Of a DNA stretch of 64,000 nt, positions 45,895 to 54,942 are shown piece after piece. Every line of letters begins with the position of its first letter. Positions within the stretch are counted from its first letter, which is position 1. Source of the stretch: Pseudomonas khorasanensis (GTDB lineage Bacteria; Pseudomonadota; Gammaproteobacteria; Pseudomonadales; Pseudomonadaceae); NCBI RefSeq assembly GCF_014268505.2, contig NZ_JABWQP020000003.1, positions 186,001 through 250,000 of the forward strand. The letters run 5' to 3'. The notes below the pieces were generated by a model. That model made no database searches. It was not told the DNA's origin and worked only from the letters and a program-made list of their open reading frames with translations. Both the position numbers and the translations under genes were made by a program.

Positions 45895-46586
45895 CCATGG
45901 CCTTTATTAAGGATTACAGTCATGCGCGCAAATGGAGATGGCGGCGACGCGGGACAGTATCGAAGAGCTATTCAGCGACTCATCCAATTGAGAGGTGCTC
46001 TTTCAAGTGGGCGCATCGTAATCACAATGATGGCCACTAGCAAGCATCTGATTAAACAACAAGACGAAGTGTTGTTTGGGGTCTGTAGGTGATCGCCCTA
46101 TATGTCACAAGGGATTCCCCGAGGCCCGCTAATAATCGTCGAATCTTCATCGCGCCCACCGAACCCTTGATTCAGAGCCTCCCGGGGTGCTTGCCGAACG
46201 CTCGCACCCTTGAGCGGCGTGCAGCATGACAAATCCTGAAAAAAATAGAAGTAGGATACTTCCGAAAATTTCATGGCTTGCGTTAACAACTTGCGCGAGA
46301 CAATGAACAACAGAAAAAGTGCCATCACCATGATGGCATTTCATATTTCTGAAACTTTTCAGCTCAACAAATGCTGGCAACACGATTGTTATCGAAGTGT
46401 CTTCCTACAGGCAGTTCCTTCATTTCAGCTCACACTTCCACACCCGGAATACTCTGACAAACGTCAGGGATGTTTCTGACATCAATTAGTTTTCCGCGCC
46501 GCTAGCTTGGCTTGCAACTTTTTATGCGCGGCGATCAAGGAGGATCGGACACCGCGCTTTGACTCACTTTGCTTAAGGACAAGCCC
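45895..46586. promoter_or_regulatory. Divergent control region between tssA and vgrG
   Basis: 692 bases with no convincing gene; small open frames here lack ribosome sites or family resemblance. It must hold promoters for the leftward tssA operon and the rightward vgrG operon. A candidate sigma-54 site facing tssA and a 7-bp inverted repeat lie at about 46309-46337. The region is AT-richer than its surroundings. The rightward ribosome site is AAGGA 7 bases before ATG 46587. Confidence 0.8.
46309..46324 (-). promoter_or_regulatory. Candidate sigma-54 promoter facing tssA, with adjacent palindrome
   Basis: On the minus strand, TGGCAC is followed at the correct spacing by CTGTT, which keeps the G of the -12 GC but has T for the C. 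The -24 element is perfect. It is preceded by a perfect inverted repeat (GCCATCA-CCA-TGATGGC, 46321-46337) that overlaps it. The distance to tssA is about 415 bases. The activator encoded in the cluster needs sigma-54, so such a site is expected; the -12 mismatch keeps this at the level of a candidate. Confidence 0.35.
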
Positions 46587-48611
46587 ATGTTCAGCAAAGG
46601 CCACTGCGCGCCATTCTCGCTACACATCCCCGCCACTCGTCACGACTTCAAGGTGCTTGCGTTCACTGGCACCGAAGCGATCAGTCAGCTGTACGCGTTT
46701 CGCATCGAGCTGGTCAGTGAGCATGCGGATTTTAATCTGGAAGGCTTGCTCAGCCAGCCCGCGTTTTTGCAGTTCGGGTTTGAGGGTGAAGGCATTCACG
46801 GGCGTATCGAAAACGTGGTGCTGGCCGAGTCCGGAAAGCGCCTGACCCGTTATGAGCTGACACTGGTGCCGGCGCTGCATTACCTGCAACTGAGTCACGA
46901 GCAGCGTATTTTCCAGCAGCTGACAGTGCCGGACATCATCGCGCAGGTGCTGAAAAAGCATGGCATTCAGCGCGATGACTTCACGTTCAATGTCACCGTC
47001 GGCGAGCCGCGTGAGTACTGCACGCAGTATGGTGAAAGCGATTTCCTATTCATCCAGCGCCTGTGCGCCGAAGAGGGCATTGCCTGGTACCACCAGCATG
47101 CGGTCGATGGTCATTTACTGGTGTTCACTGACAGCCCGGTGTTTGCGCCCAAATTGGGTACGACACCCTTCCAGGTTGATAGCGGCATGGTCGCCGAACA
47201 TCCGGTGGTCAACCATCTGACGATGGGCTTCAACACGCGCACCAGCACCGTCACCCGCCGCGACTATGACCTGAAGCGCCCCAACCTGCTGCTGGAGAGC
47301 CGCTTCACCGCCGAATTCACGCCGGTTCTCGAAGACTACAGCTACCCACTGTTGATGAGGTCCGAGAAGCACGGCAAACAGCTGGCGCGCCAGGCTTTGG
47401 AGCGTCACCGCAACGACTACCAATGGATTCAAGGCAAAAGCAATCAGGCGAGGCTGCGCAGCGGCCACTTGTTCGACCTGAGCGAACACCCGAGGGCAGA
47501 CTGCAACGAGTTGTGGTTGTTGCTCAATCTGACCCACGAAGGCAAACAGCCGCAGGTGCTCGAAGAGGCCTTCAGCAGCGATGCAAAACCTGCCGATGGC
47601 TTCTCCCAGGGCTATCGAAACACTTTCAAGGCCATCCCGGCAGATGTGATTTATCGCCCGCCGCTGCCAGCACCGAGACCCTTGCTGGTTTGCCAGACCG
47701 CGCGAGTCACCGGGCCACCCGGAGAAGAAATTTACTGTGATGAATACGGCAGGGTCCGTGTCGAGTTCCCCTGGGATCGCGCTGAACGCAACAGCGAAAA
47801 AAGCAGCTGCTGGTTGCGCGTAGCCTCCAGCTGGGCAGGTGACGGATTTGGCGCGGTGACCATTCCTCGGGTCGGCATGGAGGTGGTCGTGACCTTTCAG
47901 GAAGGCGACCCGGACCAACCTCTGATTACCGGCTGCGTCGCCAACAAGGCCAATGGCGTTGCTTATCCCTTGCCGGCAAGCAACACCAGAACGGTATTGC
48001 GCAGCCAGAGCACTCCGCGCAATGGCGGCTACAACGAACTGTCGATCGAGGATCGCGCCGGGCAGGAAAAAATCTACCTGCGGGCCCAGCGTGATCTGGA
48101 GCAACTGGTCCTTAACGACAGCCGCAGCCTGATCACGCGCGACCGCTTTGAGCAGATCGGCAACGACAGCACCAGCCTCATCGAAGGCAAGGAGTCCCGC
48201 ACTCATCAAGGTCTGCGTAGCACACTGATCAACGCCGATGACGTGCTGACCGTCAGCGGCACCAGCAGCCAGACCCTGGGCGCTCTGGTGATTCAGGCCG
48301 GCCAGCAGGCGCATGTCACTGCAAGCAATGTGGTGATTGATGCCGGCATGAGCCTGACGCTGTCGGCGGGCGGTCATCACATCGTGATCAATGCCGGCGG
48401 GATTTTCAGCAGCGTGCCCATCGTCCAGGGCGGTGCGCCGCTGCCGGGTCTCGCGCCGCTACAGCCGCTGCAGGTTGAGGCCGGTCTGTCTCCTCCAATC
48501 AGCACCACCCCGCTGTCGATCGTCAGCAGTGCTCGCCAGCAGGCAGCGGCTTACTGCCCGCTGTGCGAAGCCTGCGCAGCGGGTCAGTGCGAGCTGGGAG
48601 ATGTCGCATGA
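46587..48611 (+). CDS. vgrG: VgrG spike protein (TssI) of the lipase module
   Basis: VgrG of 674 residues from ATG 46587, with AAGGA seven bases upstream. It shows gp27-like and gp5-like blocks (GEEIYCDEYGRVRVEFPWDR, SWAGDGFGAVTIPRVGMEVVVTF) and the needle. The C-terminus ends in a short Cys-rich tail, C657-x2-C660-x2-C663-x4-C668, which could bind a metal ion or form the adaptor docking site. The DUF4123 gene starts in its stop codon (ATGA). It is divergent from tssA and about 60% similar in appearance to the downstream copy, with a different tail. Confidence 0.95.
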   Translation: MFSKGHCAPFSLHIPATRHDFKVLAFTGTEAISQLYAFRIELVSEHADFNLEGLLSQPAFLQFGFEGEGIHGRIENVVLAESGKRLTRYELTLVPALHYLQLSHEQRIFQQLTVPDIIAQVLKKHGIQRDDFTFNVTVGEPREYCTQYGESDFLFIQRLCAEEGIAWYHQHAVDGHLLVFTDSPVFAPKLGTTPFQVDSGMVAEHPVVNHLTMGFNTRTSTVTRRDYDLKRPNLLLESRFTAEFTPVLEDYSYPLLMRSEKHGKQLARQALERHRNDYQWIQGKSNQARLRSGHLFDLSEHPRADCNELWLLLNLTHEGKQPQVLEEAFSSDAKPADGFSQGYRNTFKAIPADVIYRPPLPAPRPLLVCQTARVTGPPGEEIYCDEYGRVRVEFPWDRAERNSEKSSCWLRVASSWAGDGFGAVTIPRVGMEVVVTFQEGDPDQPLITGCVANKANGVAYPLPASNTRTVLRSQSTPRNGGYNELSIEDRAGQEKIYLRAQRDLEQLVLNDSRSLITRDRFEQIGNDSTSLIEGKESRTHQGLRSTLINADDVLTVSGTSSQTLGALVIQAGQQAHVTASNVVIDAGMSLTLSAGGHHIVINAGGIFSSVPIVQGGAPLPGLAPLQPLQVEAGLSPPISTTPLSIVSSARQQAAAYCPLCEACAAGQCELGDVA

Positions 48612-49456
48612 GCCCGGTCGAACAGTGGTTGCACGCCCAAATCCGTGCCGGATGCGATCTATATCTGATGCTCGACACCGACGGTCAAAGCGAAGAGCAC
48701 GCTGCGTTGACGCGCGATTTCGGCACCGAGCAGTTTCGCGCGGTGTACACCGGCACGGCGGCCGAGTCGCTGGCGGCAACCGGCCCGCTGCTGTTGCAGG
48801 TCGATACGGCGCAGCATCCCGCCATCCAGACATTGCTCGCCACGCCCGAGCGCAATTGGGGTTGGCTGGCCAGTGCCGGTCACGTCGAACTTGATGTGCT
48901 GGCCGCGCACTGGCGCGAGCGCGTGATAACCGGCGAACGCCCGGACCTGGCTGTGTACCGCGTGCATGACAACCGGGTTCTTGGACGCGCGTTGGCGCAC
49001 CTGCAACCCGAGCACCACGCGGCATTTCTCGGGCCATTCCACAGCCTCTGTTATTGGCACGCAGAACGATGGAACTCAATCGACAACCCGGACCCCGGCC
49101 ACCACCCGTTGCCGATTGATCCGCCATGGCTGCACACACCGATCCCGGAACTGATCTACGCCAACGTGCTGTTCGACAACACTCGGCGCTACATGGTCGG
49201 CGAACACACCGAAGCCATGGCCAGGCTGGCCGAACAACTCGACGTTGATGAATGGTTGTGGGGCCTGATTCAACTGACGCACTTGTGGGGCTGGCAACAA
49301 CCGCAGCAAGTGCATTTTTTGCTGACGCGCTGTTTGCAGTTACCGGGTTATCGGCCAGCCAAATCATGGCTGCCCAAACCCGGTGAAGATCCGGCGATGC
49401 ATTTTGAACGGGTATTTCAGGAAGCGTTGTATTGGCAGGGAGAGGTAGGTCGATGA
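48608..49456 (+). CDS. DUF4123 effector-loading adaptor
   Basis: 282 residues. Residues about 25-145 form the DUF4123 domain of T6SS adaptor/chaperones (Tap/TEC), with LLLQV, WLASAGHVELDVLAAHWRERV and LGPFHSLCYW features. DUF4123 proteins load one specific effector onto the VgrG encoded next to them. ATG 48608 overlaps the vgrG stop, and its own stop overlaps the next start, so vgrG, adaptor, immunity and lipase are read as a coupled chain. The expected cargo is the lipase at 50241. Confidence 0.9.
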   Translation: MSPVEQWLHAQIRAGCDLYLMLDTDGQSEEHAALTRDFGTEQFRAVYTGTAAESLAATGPLLLQVDTAQHPAIQTLLATPERNWGWLASAGHVELDVLAAHWRERVITGERPDLAVYRVHDNRVLGRALAHLQPEHHAAFLGPFHSLCYWHAERWNSIDNPDPGHHPLPIDPPWLHTPIPELIYANVLFDNTRRYMVGEHTEAMARLAEQLDVDEWLWGLIQLTHLWGWQQPQQVHFLLTRCLQLPGYRPAKSWLPKPGEDPAMHFERVFQEALYWQGEVGR

Positions 49457-50244
49457 GGAACTTGAAACGAGGGTTGATGTTGAGTGGTTACCTGGGATTG
49501 CTGGTGGGTTGTTCGGCTGTGGAGAAGCGGGACAGTTTTACGTTTGTTCCGGATTTTCCGCCGGATTTCACTTACGACCTGACAGCTGCCTACGTGCCCG
49601 CCAAAGGTGAAGCGTGTTCAGTGCCAGGCGGGAAAGGCACTGAAGTTGGTTTCAATAAAACCAACATGAAGTACCAAAGTCCTTCCGAAATCGAGCTCTA
49701 CAGAACTGTGAGTGGCTGCCCGCTGGCGCTGAATCGAGTGGAAATCAAGATTATCGGCGTCATCGGCAGAGACAAGAAACGCACCTACTCAAGCTACGAC
49801 TATGCGTCGTTTGCCGTGCGCCCGAAGTTGCAGGAGCGGCAGATGGGTGGTTTCGGCGAAGACGGCGCGGGAGAGTTTTTCGGGGAGTGCCAGTGGCTAT
49901 TTCGCACGGTTGGCCCGAAACGCTACATCACCAAAATCCTGACCTGCAAAAGGATGGATTCTCAGGGGAATATCGGTAGGGGTCGTCCTTTTACGGCGTA
50001 CACGTTGGCTCAGTTAGCGGGAAAAACAGTAAGGCTGAGAATTAAGTTGGCCGATGAAGAATTACCCGCCATCGGCGATACCTGGATCAAAGTACCCGGC
50101 GGCTGGAAGCGCTGTATGGGTGACAACTTCCAGGATCAATACGCCTTTTGCTACGGCAACGACAAAGATTTCAGCACTTTCAAAATGGTCGATGATCGTG
50201 TTTGCACCATTTATCCCGGCTGCAAGGAGCAAGAGACACCATGA
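49453..50244 (+). CDS. Lipoprotein, probable immunity to the lipase effector
   Basis: 263 residues with a lipoprotein signal (LVGC, Cys20). The mature protein has several cysteines (GEACSVPGG, SGCPL, CQW, KILTCK, WKRCMGD, VCTIYPGC) and ends three codons after the CKE tail. I do not recognise a family. It starts in the DUF4123 stop (ATGA) and the lipase starts in its stop (ATGA). Immunity proteins of T6SS phospholipases are often periplasmic lipoproteins encoded beside the toxin, which is the basis of this call (inference). Here the immunity gene would precede the toxin gene. Confidence 0.7.
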   Translation: MRNLKRGLMLSGYLGLLVGCSAVEKRDSFTFVPDFPPDFTYDLTAAYVPAKGEACSVPGGKGTEVGFNKTNMKYQSPSEIELYRTVSGCPLALNRVEIKIIGVIGRDKKRTYSSYDYASFAVRPKLQERQMGGFGEDGAGEFFGECQWLFRTVGPKRYITKILTCKRMDSQGNIGRGRPFTAYTLAQLAGKTVRLRIKLADEELPAIGDTWIKVPGGWKRCMGDNFQDQYAFCYGNDKDFSTFKMVDDRVCTIYPGCKEQETP

Positions 50245-52571
50245 ACATTGAGCCTCTGTCAGCTACTGACGTGCGTTTTATGCGGGGCGACATCCATGCC
50301 TGCCCTAAACGCGGCCACCGGACCAGCTTCCAATTAGTGGACGAGTTCGGAGACGGCAAACCATACGCTGGTCTGCCTTACGAAATTATCGATTACGAAG
50401 ACACGGTCCATACCGGCAAACTCGATGCTACAGGTTCTGCAAAGATCGACGACCACTATTGCGGTCCAGTAGTACTCAAATTCAAGAGTCCTTATCTGGG
50501 TAGCGAGAAGTCCTATACATTTTTGCAAAAGCGCCCCCATTACCCACTCCCCATCACCGAACTCCAGGTACGCGCCGAAAAAACCCGCTTCTTCCACAAA
50601 ACAGGCACTCGCACCCAAGCCAATCCAGCCAAGGAGCTGGCCGAAACCGATACGTACTGTCAGGTCGAAGTCAGTGAACTGGTAAAACACATCGCCCACC
50701 TGCCCCCGCTGGCTGCTCGGCGCGACCCTCCGAAGAGGGCGGCGCACAAGCTCATGCGACCCGCTGCGAAGTCCAGAGACTTCACGGTGGTCGATAAAAC
50801 CGCTGCGGATGGCGGACTGCACGCAATCTTGAGTCCGGCGGAAATGGCCACCGTCGAGCTGGGGTTTTCGCCACCACCGCCCAAGGGCGTCGCGCTGCTG
50901 CCGAACAAGCACCATGTGCTGGAAGTACGCCCGATGAGAGCGCTACGGCCAATGCTGTCGACAGACGACGCGTTCTGCGCGCTCAACCTTTATCAGTTGT
51001 CGGTGATGGCGACGCTGAGCTACACCGATTTCGGACAGCAACCAGACACCCAACCGGTGCTGACCGACACGGTAAGCTTTCCGGTACAGCCCAGCAGCGG
51101 CAACTGGTTCGGCCACGCGCTACCGCAGTTCGATGAGTTGTGGAAGGTCGATGACTCGCAAACGAGTAAGTACTACCCACTGTACGAAGACGTGCCGTAT
51201 TCGAAGCGCCTGGAAGTGGTGCCGTTTGACCCGAACCTTTACCCCGAAGTGAATGACCCCGCGCTAGGGAACCAACAGGAACACCCCGCCAGACTGCATT
51301 TTTTCGATGATCGCAAACAGGTCGAAAGCACGGACACCCAAGCCTTCATCTGCCACCACGACGACCTGATTCTGATCAGCGTGCGTGGTACCAGTGAGAT
51401 CTGGCCCGACGGCCGGCGTGACGGCGATGCCTATCAGGTTCCCTTTGCCGAGGGCGAAGGCAAAGTGCACCGCGGTTTCTACGGTGGTGCTTTGGCGGCG
51501 TTTCCCTTCATCGAGACCTATCTGGACAAGTTCTACAGCGGGCAAAAGCTGCTGATCACCGGACACAGCCTGGGTGGTGCAGTGGCATTGATCCTGTCCG
51601 AGATGCTGCGCCGTGATAAACGCTTCGACCCCCAAATCGCGCTTTACACCTACGGCGCCCCCCGCGCCGGCGACACCACCTTCATCGAAAGCGCCAAGTC
51701 GCTGGTGCATCACCGCGTCGTCAATCAGAACGACCCGGTGCCGAGCGTGCCCGCAACCTGGATGAACACCTTTGCCAAACCTGTGCCGATGTACGCAACC
51801 AACGCCGTGGTGCTGGGCCTCAATCCGGTCGCAGGCCTCGGCCTGCTGATCTGGGGAATGATCAACTTTTTGGGTGACGACTATGGGCATCACGGTGCTT
51901 TGCGCCATTTCATGCCCGTTGAGTTCGATAAGGACCACCGATCATCCCTTCTCTGGGAACCGGGTTGCAGCACGATCATCGATCACGGCTGCGCCAAGGC
52001 CTTGCGCGCTACCAACGGCTTGCCCGAGCGCGAATCGTTTCTGCGGCAGTTGTTCGACAAGGGTCATCACTCAATGGTCGACAGCTACATTCCCGGCTGC
52101 TGGGCCAGCTTGCGCCGCTGGCAGGAAGCGCTGCAGCTCAAACGTTCGCTGGTGACCAGTCGCGAGTTCGAGTGGATCAGCGGCGCTCTGGAAAATATCC
52201 AGCAACAGCTGCGAGCCGTTAAGCGTGATCTCGAAATCAACCACCGCTCTTACGTGCGTGAGCGGGAACTCGCCCACAAGACGCTGACGCTCAATCAGGA
52301 AATAGACAAGATCAGCATGACCCAGGCCCGCCTGATCGCACTGCGCGGACAGCGCGTCACCGAGGCTGACGTTTACGGCAGCTACGCCGACCAGCCCGAA
52401 TGGGTTGAGGAAAGTCTGCTGCGCTGGAACGCCCACCCTGAAAACCTCGTACAGGAACAACTGGCGATGATTCCGCCAGCCGCTGAAGACCACGATGCCG
52501 CTATCGCCGCAATGACCGGAGGGCATGCGGTTGGCGCGCCGTTTCAGCTGGATATTGACTCGATTGTGTAG
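50241..52571 (+). CDS. Class 3 lipase T6SS effector (Tle-type)
   Basis: 776 residues, no signal peptide. Residues about 340-560 form a class 3 lipase domain: LLITGHSLGGA with nucleophile Ser443, then YTYGAPRAGD, the acid region with NQNDPVPSVP and a later His (HHGAL or NHR). The N-terminal 250 residues are uncharacterised and contain a small beta segment (LVDEFGDGKPYAGLPYEI); the C-terminal 130 residues look alpha-helical and coiled (RELAHKTLTLNQEIDKISMTQARLIALRGQRV). It would hydrolyse membrane lipids of target cells. It may belong to the Tle2-like group (class 3 lipases such as V. cholerae TseL), which I cannot confirm by alignment. It is the last gene of the coupled vgrG-DUF4123-immunity-lipase unit. 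Confidence 0.85.
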   Translation: MNIEPLSATDVRFMRGDIHACPKRGHRTSFQLVDEFGDGKPYAGLPYEIIDYEDTVHTGKLDATGSAKIDDHYCGPVVLKFKSPYLGSEKSYTFLQKRPHYPLPITELQVRAEKTRFFHKTGTRTQANPAKELAETDTYCQVEVSELVKHIAHLPPLAARRDPPKRAAHKLMRPAAKSRDFTVVDKTAADGGLHAILSPAEMATVELGFSPPPPKGVALLPNKHHVLEVRPMRALRPMLSTDDAFCALNLYQLSVMATLSYTDFGQQPDTQPVLTDTVSFPVQPSSGNWFGHALPQFDELWKVDDSQTSKYYPLYEDVPYSKRLEVVPFDPNLYPEVNDPALGNQQEHPARLHFFDDRKQVESTDTQAFICHHDDLILISVRGTSEIWPDGRRDGDAYQVPFAEGEGKVHRGFYGGALAAFPFIETYLDKFYSGQKLLITGHSLGGAVALILSEMLRRDKRFDPQIALYTYGAPRAGDTTFIESAKSLVHHRVVNQNDPVPSVPATWMNTFAKPVPMYATNAVVLGLNPVAGLGLLIWGMINFLGDDYGHHGALRHFMPVEFDKDHRSSLLWEPGCSTIIDHGCAKALRATNGLPERESFLRQLFDKGHHSMVDSYIPGCWASLRRWQEALQLKRSLVTSREFEWISGALENIQQQLRAVKRDLEINHRSYVRERELAHKTLTLNQEIDKISMTQARLIALRGQRVTEADVYGSYADQPEWVEESLLRWNAHPENLVQEQLAMIPPAAEDHDAAIAAMTGGHAVGAPFQLDIDSIV

Positions 52572-52655
52572 CGCTCCGCCGCAATCCCTCTCTCGCCTCA
52601 AAAAGGCACTCAGTGCGCTTGACAGCGCAACAATGGACAAGGAGTTCAATTAGAC

Positions 52656-53024
52656 ATGGCCAACAGCTTTTTCAAAAAACGAATCACGTATCCAGCTGTA
52701 TTCATGCTTTTTATCAGCACCTCTGTTACGGCTGAACTATGCATTGCAAAAATGTGCCTGCTTAAAGGCCCTCTCTCATCAACAGGATTTGGGTTGCTCT
52801 CTACAACAATCGGGCCGTTTTGGACCACGTCGGATGAAATCAAGAGCCTTTCGAAGCACTATGTACAAGCTGTAAGGGACGATGCCACCACATATATCGC
52901 TACGGACGGAGCATTTGACGGAGCCATGCTTGAATCCGCATGGCGCGCACATCTCCATCAAAATACCGAGCAGAAATTAAGCAAGAGAGACTTTGCCCAT
53001 ATGGTTTTGGCTACCTACGGATAG
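52656..53024 (+). CDS. DUF2388-like secreted protein
   Basis: 122 residues with a signal peptide (cleavage near SVTA, residue 25). The mature part has RDDATTYIATDGAFDGAMLESAW, which resembles the RDDAASFVATDGAIRG block of Pseudomonas DUF2388 proteins. A ribosome site (AAGGAG) lies 11 bases before ATG 52656. It is 84 bases downstream of the lipase gene, is AT-richer, and is the last accessory gene before the core HU gene. The function of the family is unknown; a second immunity role is only speculation. Confidence 0.65.
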   Translation: MANSFFKKRITYPAVFMLFISTSVTAELCIAKMCLLKGPLSSTGFGLLSTTIGPFWTTSDEIKSLSKHYVQAVRDDATTYIATDGAFDGAMLESAWRAHLHQNTEQKLSKRDFAHMVLATYG

Positions 53025-53060
53025 CCATTAAATATCCGGACGGATAGCAGACGTACAAAA

Positions 53061-53095
53061 AATGGGCACCCCGACCGCAATCGGTGTGCCCATTC
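53061..53095 (-). terminator. Terminator of the HU gene
   Basis: On the minus strand, GGGCACACCGATT pairs with GGTCGGGGTGCCC (one or two mismatches) and is followed by six Ts. It lies 44 bases after the HU stop codon. Facing the other way it follows the DUF2388-like gene and could also end that transcript. Confidence 0.85.
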
Positions 53096-53139
53096 TTATT
53101 ATCGCGGCTCTCCCCGTTAACAAGGGGAGCACGCTGTCA

Positions 53140-53415
53140 TCAAGGATTGACGCTGTCTTTCAACGATTTGCCTGGCTTGAACGCAACGGTGTTGCTGGCC
53201 TTGATCTTGACCGGCTCGCCGGTCTGCGGGTTTTTGCCGGTGCGGGCGCCGCGGTGGCGCTGAAGGAAGGTGCCGAAACCGACCAGCGTCACGCTGTCCT
53301 TGCGGTGCAGGGCGCCGGTGATTTCTTCGAGGACGGCATTGAGGACGCGGTTGGCCTGTTCTTTGGTCAGGTCTGCTTTTTCCGCGATTGCAGCGGCGAG
53401 TTCTGGTTTACGCAT
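53140..53415 (-). CDS. hupA: HU-family nucleoid DNA-binding protein
   Basis: 91 residues, the normal HU size, starting MRKPELAAAIAEKADLTKEQANRVLNAVL and holding the beta-arm with GFGTFLQRHRGARTGKNPQTG. It bends and compacts DNA. By position it is the PAO1 PA5348 gene (called hupA there). In PAO1 it directly follows the PA5347 gene; here 45 kb of accessory DNA separates them. The DUF2388-like gene converges on it. Confidence 0.93.
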   Translation of the reverse strand: MRKPELAAAIAEKADLTKEQANRVLNAVLEEITGALHRKDSVTLVGFGTFLQRHRGARTGKNPQTGEPVKIKASNTVAFKPGKSLKDSVNP

Positions 53416-53605
53416 TAGTGAAGCCCCTTTGACGGTTTTTTGTTGTTATGTCCGTGCTGCTCTCGTTGGAACAGCGCCCAAGGCGCCGCAGGCTCTACTC
53501 TGCGGCAGACGGGAGTGAGAATGGCACGCCGCTACCGGCGGCGCCAGTCTCCCCACGACCTTTGTCGAGGCAAAAGAGCGGTGTTTGCGACAGAACGACC
53601 GGTAT

Positions 53606-54754
53606 TTACGCCAGCAGGGGCGGAAGCTGTTTATTCAGGGCCAGTTTTTCCATGACCGCCGCACCGGTCAGCGCATAACCGAACAACTGGCCGTCGGCGC
53701 TGTGGCACAGGGCCTTGATGTCGGCGCCCTGCCCTTCGACCGTCCAGACGCCTTCGCTGCCCCGTGGCGGCGGCGAAACCACCAGCGGGCACACCGGGGT
53801 TTTTACGGTGATCGGCATCGGACCGTAGCTGACGGCCGTCGGGTTTCCCGCCAGCGTTTGCGCCAGCGCCCGTGCACAATTCATCAATGGCATGACGTAC
53901 AACAAGTTCAGCCCGTCGACTTCGGCGCAGTCGCCCAAGGCGTAGATATTGGCGTGGGACGTCTTCAGGTAACGATCGACCATCACACCGCGATTGACCT
54001 GCACGCCGGCAGCCGCCGCGAGATCAATGCGTGGGCGCAGGCCGATCGCCGACACCACCACGTCGCACGGGATCACCTGGCCATCGGACAGATGCGCTTC
54101 CAGCCCCTCGGCAACTTTCTGCAGCCGGGTCAGCACCGGGCCGAGGTGAAACTTCGCGCCGATACTTTCAAGCCCGGCCTGCACGGCGGCCGCAGCGGCG
54201 GGATGCAACAGCGTCGGCATGACTTGTTCGCACGGCGCGACCAGTTGCACCTCGTAGCCACCCAGAATCAAGTCATTGGCGAATTCACAGCCGATCAGGC
54301 CGGCGCCGAGCAACAGCACCCGGCGCTTGCCCGCCGCTGCCGCACGGAAACGCGCATAGTCTTCCAGATCATTGATCGGGAAGACCAGATCAGCGCCGTC
54401 GCCTTCGATCGGCACGCGGACGGTTTCCGCCCCCCAGGCGAGGATAAGGTCGCGATAGGGCACCGCTTCTTCGCCGATCCACAAACGTTTGTGGCCGGCG
54501 TCGATGCCGCTGATGCGCGTATGGGTGCGCACTTCGGCGTTCAACTGCTCGGCCATGGCGCCAGGCTCGGCCATGCTCAAGCCATCGGCGTCCTTGTTCT
54601 TGCCGAAGCCGGTGGAGAGCATCGGCTTGGAGTAAGAGCGGCCGTCATCGGCGGTAATCAACAGCAGCGGAGTTTCGCTGTCGAGCTTGCGAAACTCGCG
54701 GGCCAGGTTATAGCCCGCAAGCCCGGTGCCGATGATGACGACTGGTGCGCTCAT
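53606..54754 (-). CDS. rubB: Rubredoxin-NAD(+) reductase
   Basis: 382 residues from ATG 54754; I rejected an N-terminal extension that overlaps rubA. FAD-binding [12 protein letters not shown] at the start, NADH-binding [13 protein letters not shown] (about 150) and the ALGDCAEV loop (about 285) show a class of FAD-dependent pyridine nucleotide oxidoreductase. It passes electrons from NADH to rubredoxin, encoded 20 bases upstream. In PAO1 the pair is PA5349-PA5350. Confidence 0.94.
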   Translation of the reverse strand: MSAPVVIIGTGLAGYNLAREFRKLDSETPLLLITADDGRSYSKPMLSTGFGKNKDADGLSMAEPGAMAEQLNAEVRTHTRISGIDAGHKRLWIGEEAVPYRDLILAWGAETVRVPIEGDGADLVFPINDLEDYARFRAAAAGKRRVLLLGAGLIGCEFANDLILGGYEVQLVAPCEQVMPTLLHPAAAAAVQAGLESIGAKFHLGPVLTRLQKVAEGLEAHLSDGQVIPCDVVVSAIGLRPRIDLAAAAGVQVNRGVMVDRYLKTSHANIYALGDCAEVDGLNLLYVMPLMNCARALAQTLAGNPTAVSYGPMPITVKTPVCPLVVSPPPRGSEGVWTVEGQGADIKALCHSADGQLFGYALTGAAVMEKLALNKQLPPLLA

Positions 54755-54774
54755 GCGTTGTTCCTTGATTGTGT

Positions 54775-54942
54775 TCAGTTGATTTCGATCATTTCGAAGT
54801 CCATTTTGCCGACGCCGCAGTCGGGGCACAGCCAGTCTGCCGGCACGTCTTCCCAACGGGTGCCCGGCGCGATGCCGTCATCCGGCCAGCCATCGGCTTC
54901 GTTATAAATCAGGCCACAGACGATACATTGCCACTTCTTCAT
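54775..54942 (-). CDS. rubA: Rubredoxin
   Basis: 55 residues with the two iron-binding CxxC motifs of rubredoxin: Cys6/Cys9 (CIVCG) and Cys39/Cys42 (CPDCG). It carries one electron on a Fe(Cys)4 centre and is reduced by the adjacent reductase. PAO1 has two rubredoxin genes here; only one is present in this window. Confidence 0.95.
   Translation of the reverse strand: MKKWQCIVCGLIYNEADGWPDDGIAPGTRWEDVPADWLCPDCGVGKMDFEMIEIN

Noticed and set aside
46030..46046. Possible sigma-54 site on the plus strand facing vgrG (TGGCCACTAGCAAGCA)
   Set aside because: The GG/GC spacing is right, but the flanking bases of both elements disagree with the consensus and it lies over 500 bases from the gene.
46098..46383. 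Small minus-strand open frames in the tssA-vgrG intergenic region
   Set aside because: No ribosome sites, composition unlike proteins of this genome, and position inside the probable promoter region.
8238..53140. Mobile element as carrier of the island (integrase, transposase, tRNA target)
   Set aside because: No integrase or transposase is encoded and no tRNA-like sequence or flanking direct repeat was seen; only the gene order argues for insertion.
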